Of a stretch of 6,744 nt of DNA, positions 6,023-6,744 are shown in pieces. Made by a program: the position numbers and the translations under genes. Location: assembly GCA_036380925.1 (NCBI GenBank), contig DASVDW010000056.1, forward strand, positions 1 through 6,744, written 5' to 3'. Each line of letters starts with the position of its first letter. Within the stretch, counting starts at the first letter, position 1. Source of the stretch: JAICLV01 sp036380925 (GTDB taxonomy: Bacteria > Actinomycetota > Actinomycetes > Acidothermales > Acidothermaceae). Below the pieces are notes generated by a model, which was given only the letters and a program-made list of their open reading frames with translations, searched no databases and was not told the origin of the DNA.

Positions 6023-6537
6023 GCGGCGAGGGCAAACCTGGCACCGGTGTCGTCGACGCCTCTGGGCTCACGCTCGGCATTGTCGCGACACGATGGAACA
6101 CCCAGGTGGTCGAGGCGCTGCTCGATCGCGCGGTCGCGGCGGCGAAGGCCTGTGGTGTGCCCGAGCCGCTCGTCGTCCGGGTTGTCGGCGCGGTCGAGCT
6201 CGCCGTCGTCGCGCAGCAACTCGCGGTCGACCACGACGCCGTCGTTTGTCTTGGTTGCGTGATCCGCGGCGGCACCCCGCATTTCGAGTACGTCTGCGAC
6301 GCGGTCACGGCAGGCCTGACCAGGGTCGGGCTCGACGCCGCCACCCCGATCGGCAACGGCGTCTTGACCTGTGACAGCCTTGGGCAGGCACTCGATCGCT
6401 GTGGGTTGCCTGACAGCGTTGAAGACAAGGGATGGGAGGCGACGGTGGCTGCGCTCGATTCCGCGCTCGTTTTGCGCGATCTGCGACATCGTCGCTCCGC
6501 GATGGGCCCCGGCTTCGGCCGGCCGGCCGCCGGCTGA
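6019..6537 (+). CDS. ribH: 6,7-dimethyl-8-ribityllumazine synthase
   Basis: 172 residues, near the usual size of about 155-165 plus short ends. It condenses 5-amino-6-ribitylaminouracil with DHBP to form lumazine; family members assemble as pentamers or 60-mer shells. Signatures: VATRWN (22-27), VVRVVGAVEL (52-61), LGCVIRGGTPHFEYVC (78-93) with His88 as the likely proton-transfer residue, TPIGNGVLTCDS (109-120), QALDRCGLP (123-131) and the EDKGWEAT block (135-142) with the substrate-phosphate region. Two otherwise conserved positions are altered: the Pro that usually follows GA(F/I/V)E(I/L) is Ala62, and the Glu before QA is Gly122. The ATG overlaps the ribBA stop (ATGA, 4 nt). The C-terminal codons form a 14-nt palindrome of GGCC units (6516-6529). 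Last gene of the riboflavin group; hisG follows after 33 nt. Confidence 0.94.
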   Translation: MSGEGKPGTGVVDASGLTLGIVATRWNTQVVEALLDRAVAAAKACGVPEPLVVRVVGAVELAVVAQQLAVDHDAVVCLGCVIRGGTPHFEYVCDAVTAGLTRVGLDAATPIGNGVLTCDSLGQALDRCGLPDSVEDKGWEATVAALDSALVLRDLRHRRSAMGPGFGRPAAG

Positions 6538-6556
6538 CCCCTCCGCTTCCGCTTGC

Positions 6557-6562
6557 GAAAGG
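6557..6562 (+). promoter_or_regulatory. Ribosome binding site of hisG, in the ribH-hisG gap
   Basis: GAAAGG lies 8 nt before the GTG at 6571 and fits a Shine-Dalgarno. The 33-nt gap also carries a 7-nt direct repeat GCTTGCG (6551-6557 and 6562-6568, 11 nt apart). There is no T-tract terminator, so readthrough from ribH into hisG is likely. Confidence 0.5.
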
Positions 6563-6570
6563 CTTGCGCT

Positions 6571-6744
6571 GTGCTCTCCCTCGTCTTGCCCAAAGGCTCG
6601 CTGGAGCGAGCCACCATCGAATTGTTCGAAGCCGCCGATCTCGCGGTCATTCGCGGTTCCGATCGCGACTACAACGCCTCGATCGACGATCCGCGCATCG
6701 GCAACGTCCGATTCCTTCGCCCGCAAGAGATCCCGACCTACGTC
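6571..6744 (+). CDS. hisG: ATP phosphoribosyltransferase, N-terminal part (3' truncated)
   Basis: 58 codons run from a GTG start to the end of the window. HisG makes phosphoribosyl-ATP from ATP and PRPP, the first and feedback-controlled step of histidine synthesis. The N-terminus carries LPKGSLERAT (6-15), a helix ending LFEAADL (18-24), and RGSDRDYNASIDDP (28-41) followed by the VRFLRPQEIPTYV segment (46-58). These are typical of actinobacterial HisG, which is usually the long form with a C-terminal regulatory domain; that part is not visible here. The start is supported by GAAAGG 8 nt upstream and by alignment of the first residues with the family start. It follows ribH by 33 nt on the same strand. 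The hisE gene (phosphoribosyl-ATP pyrophosphatase), which I recall lying just before hisG in many actinobacteria, is absent from this interval. Confidence 0.93.
   Translation, partial: MLSLVLPKGSLERATIELFEAADLAVIRGSDRDYNASIDDPRIGNVRFLRPQEIPTYV

Noticed and set aside
6551..6568. Direct repeat GCTTGCG x2 before hisG as a regulator site
   Set aside because: Seven bases repeated once, overlapping the probable SD. The spacing of about one helical turn is suggestive, but two short copies are not evidence enough.

Overview
The window looks like chromosomal DNA of a high-GC actinobacterium. The base composition is strongly G+C-rich. Several genes start with GTG, and neighbouring genes overlap by 1 to 4 nt. 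A PnuC/RibM-type transporter sits inside the rib operon, and the HisG N-terminus and the RibH sequence read like actinobacterial family members. I cannot name a genus. All real genes lie on the + strand, and no mobile element, tRNA/rRNA or CRISPR array was seen.

Left part (1-2144): the 3' end of thiE (thiamine phosphate synthase) is followed after 4 nt by metF (5,10-methylenetetrahydrofolate reductase). A 69-nt gap then precedes a gene for a membrane-anchored or exported SIMPL (DUF541) domain protein of unknown role.

Centre and right part (2145-6537): an FMN riboswitch (RFN element, 2208-2347) leads a compact riboflavin operon: ribD, ribE (riboflavin synthase), ribM/pnuC-like transporter, ribBA and ribH. 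Junctions are +3, -4, -1 and -4 nt, which suggests translational coupling. The leader has no obvious intrinsic terminator. It does have a hairpin that buries the ribD Shine-Dalgarno sequence, plus a competing pairing that uses the 3' strand of riboswitch helix P1, so translational control by FMN is the natural model. Together RibBA, RibD, RibE and RibH convert GTP and ribulose-5-phosphate to riboflavin, apart from the dephosphorylation step. RibM probably imports riboflavin.

Right edge (6571-6744): hisG (ATP phosphoribosyltransferase) begins 33 nt after ribH with a GTG start and runs off the window.

The gene content is ordinary cofactor metabolism, and I found no convincing new system. The points most worth a second look are the riboswitch expression platform, a perfect 22-nt palindrome inside ribD, unusual substitutions in RibH, and hisG directly after ribH with no hisE between.
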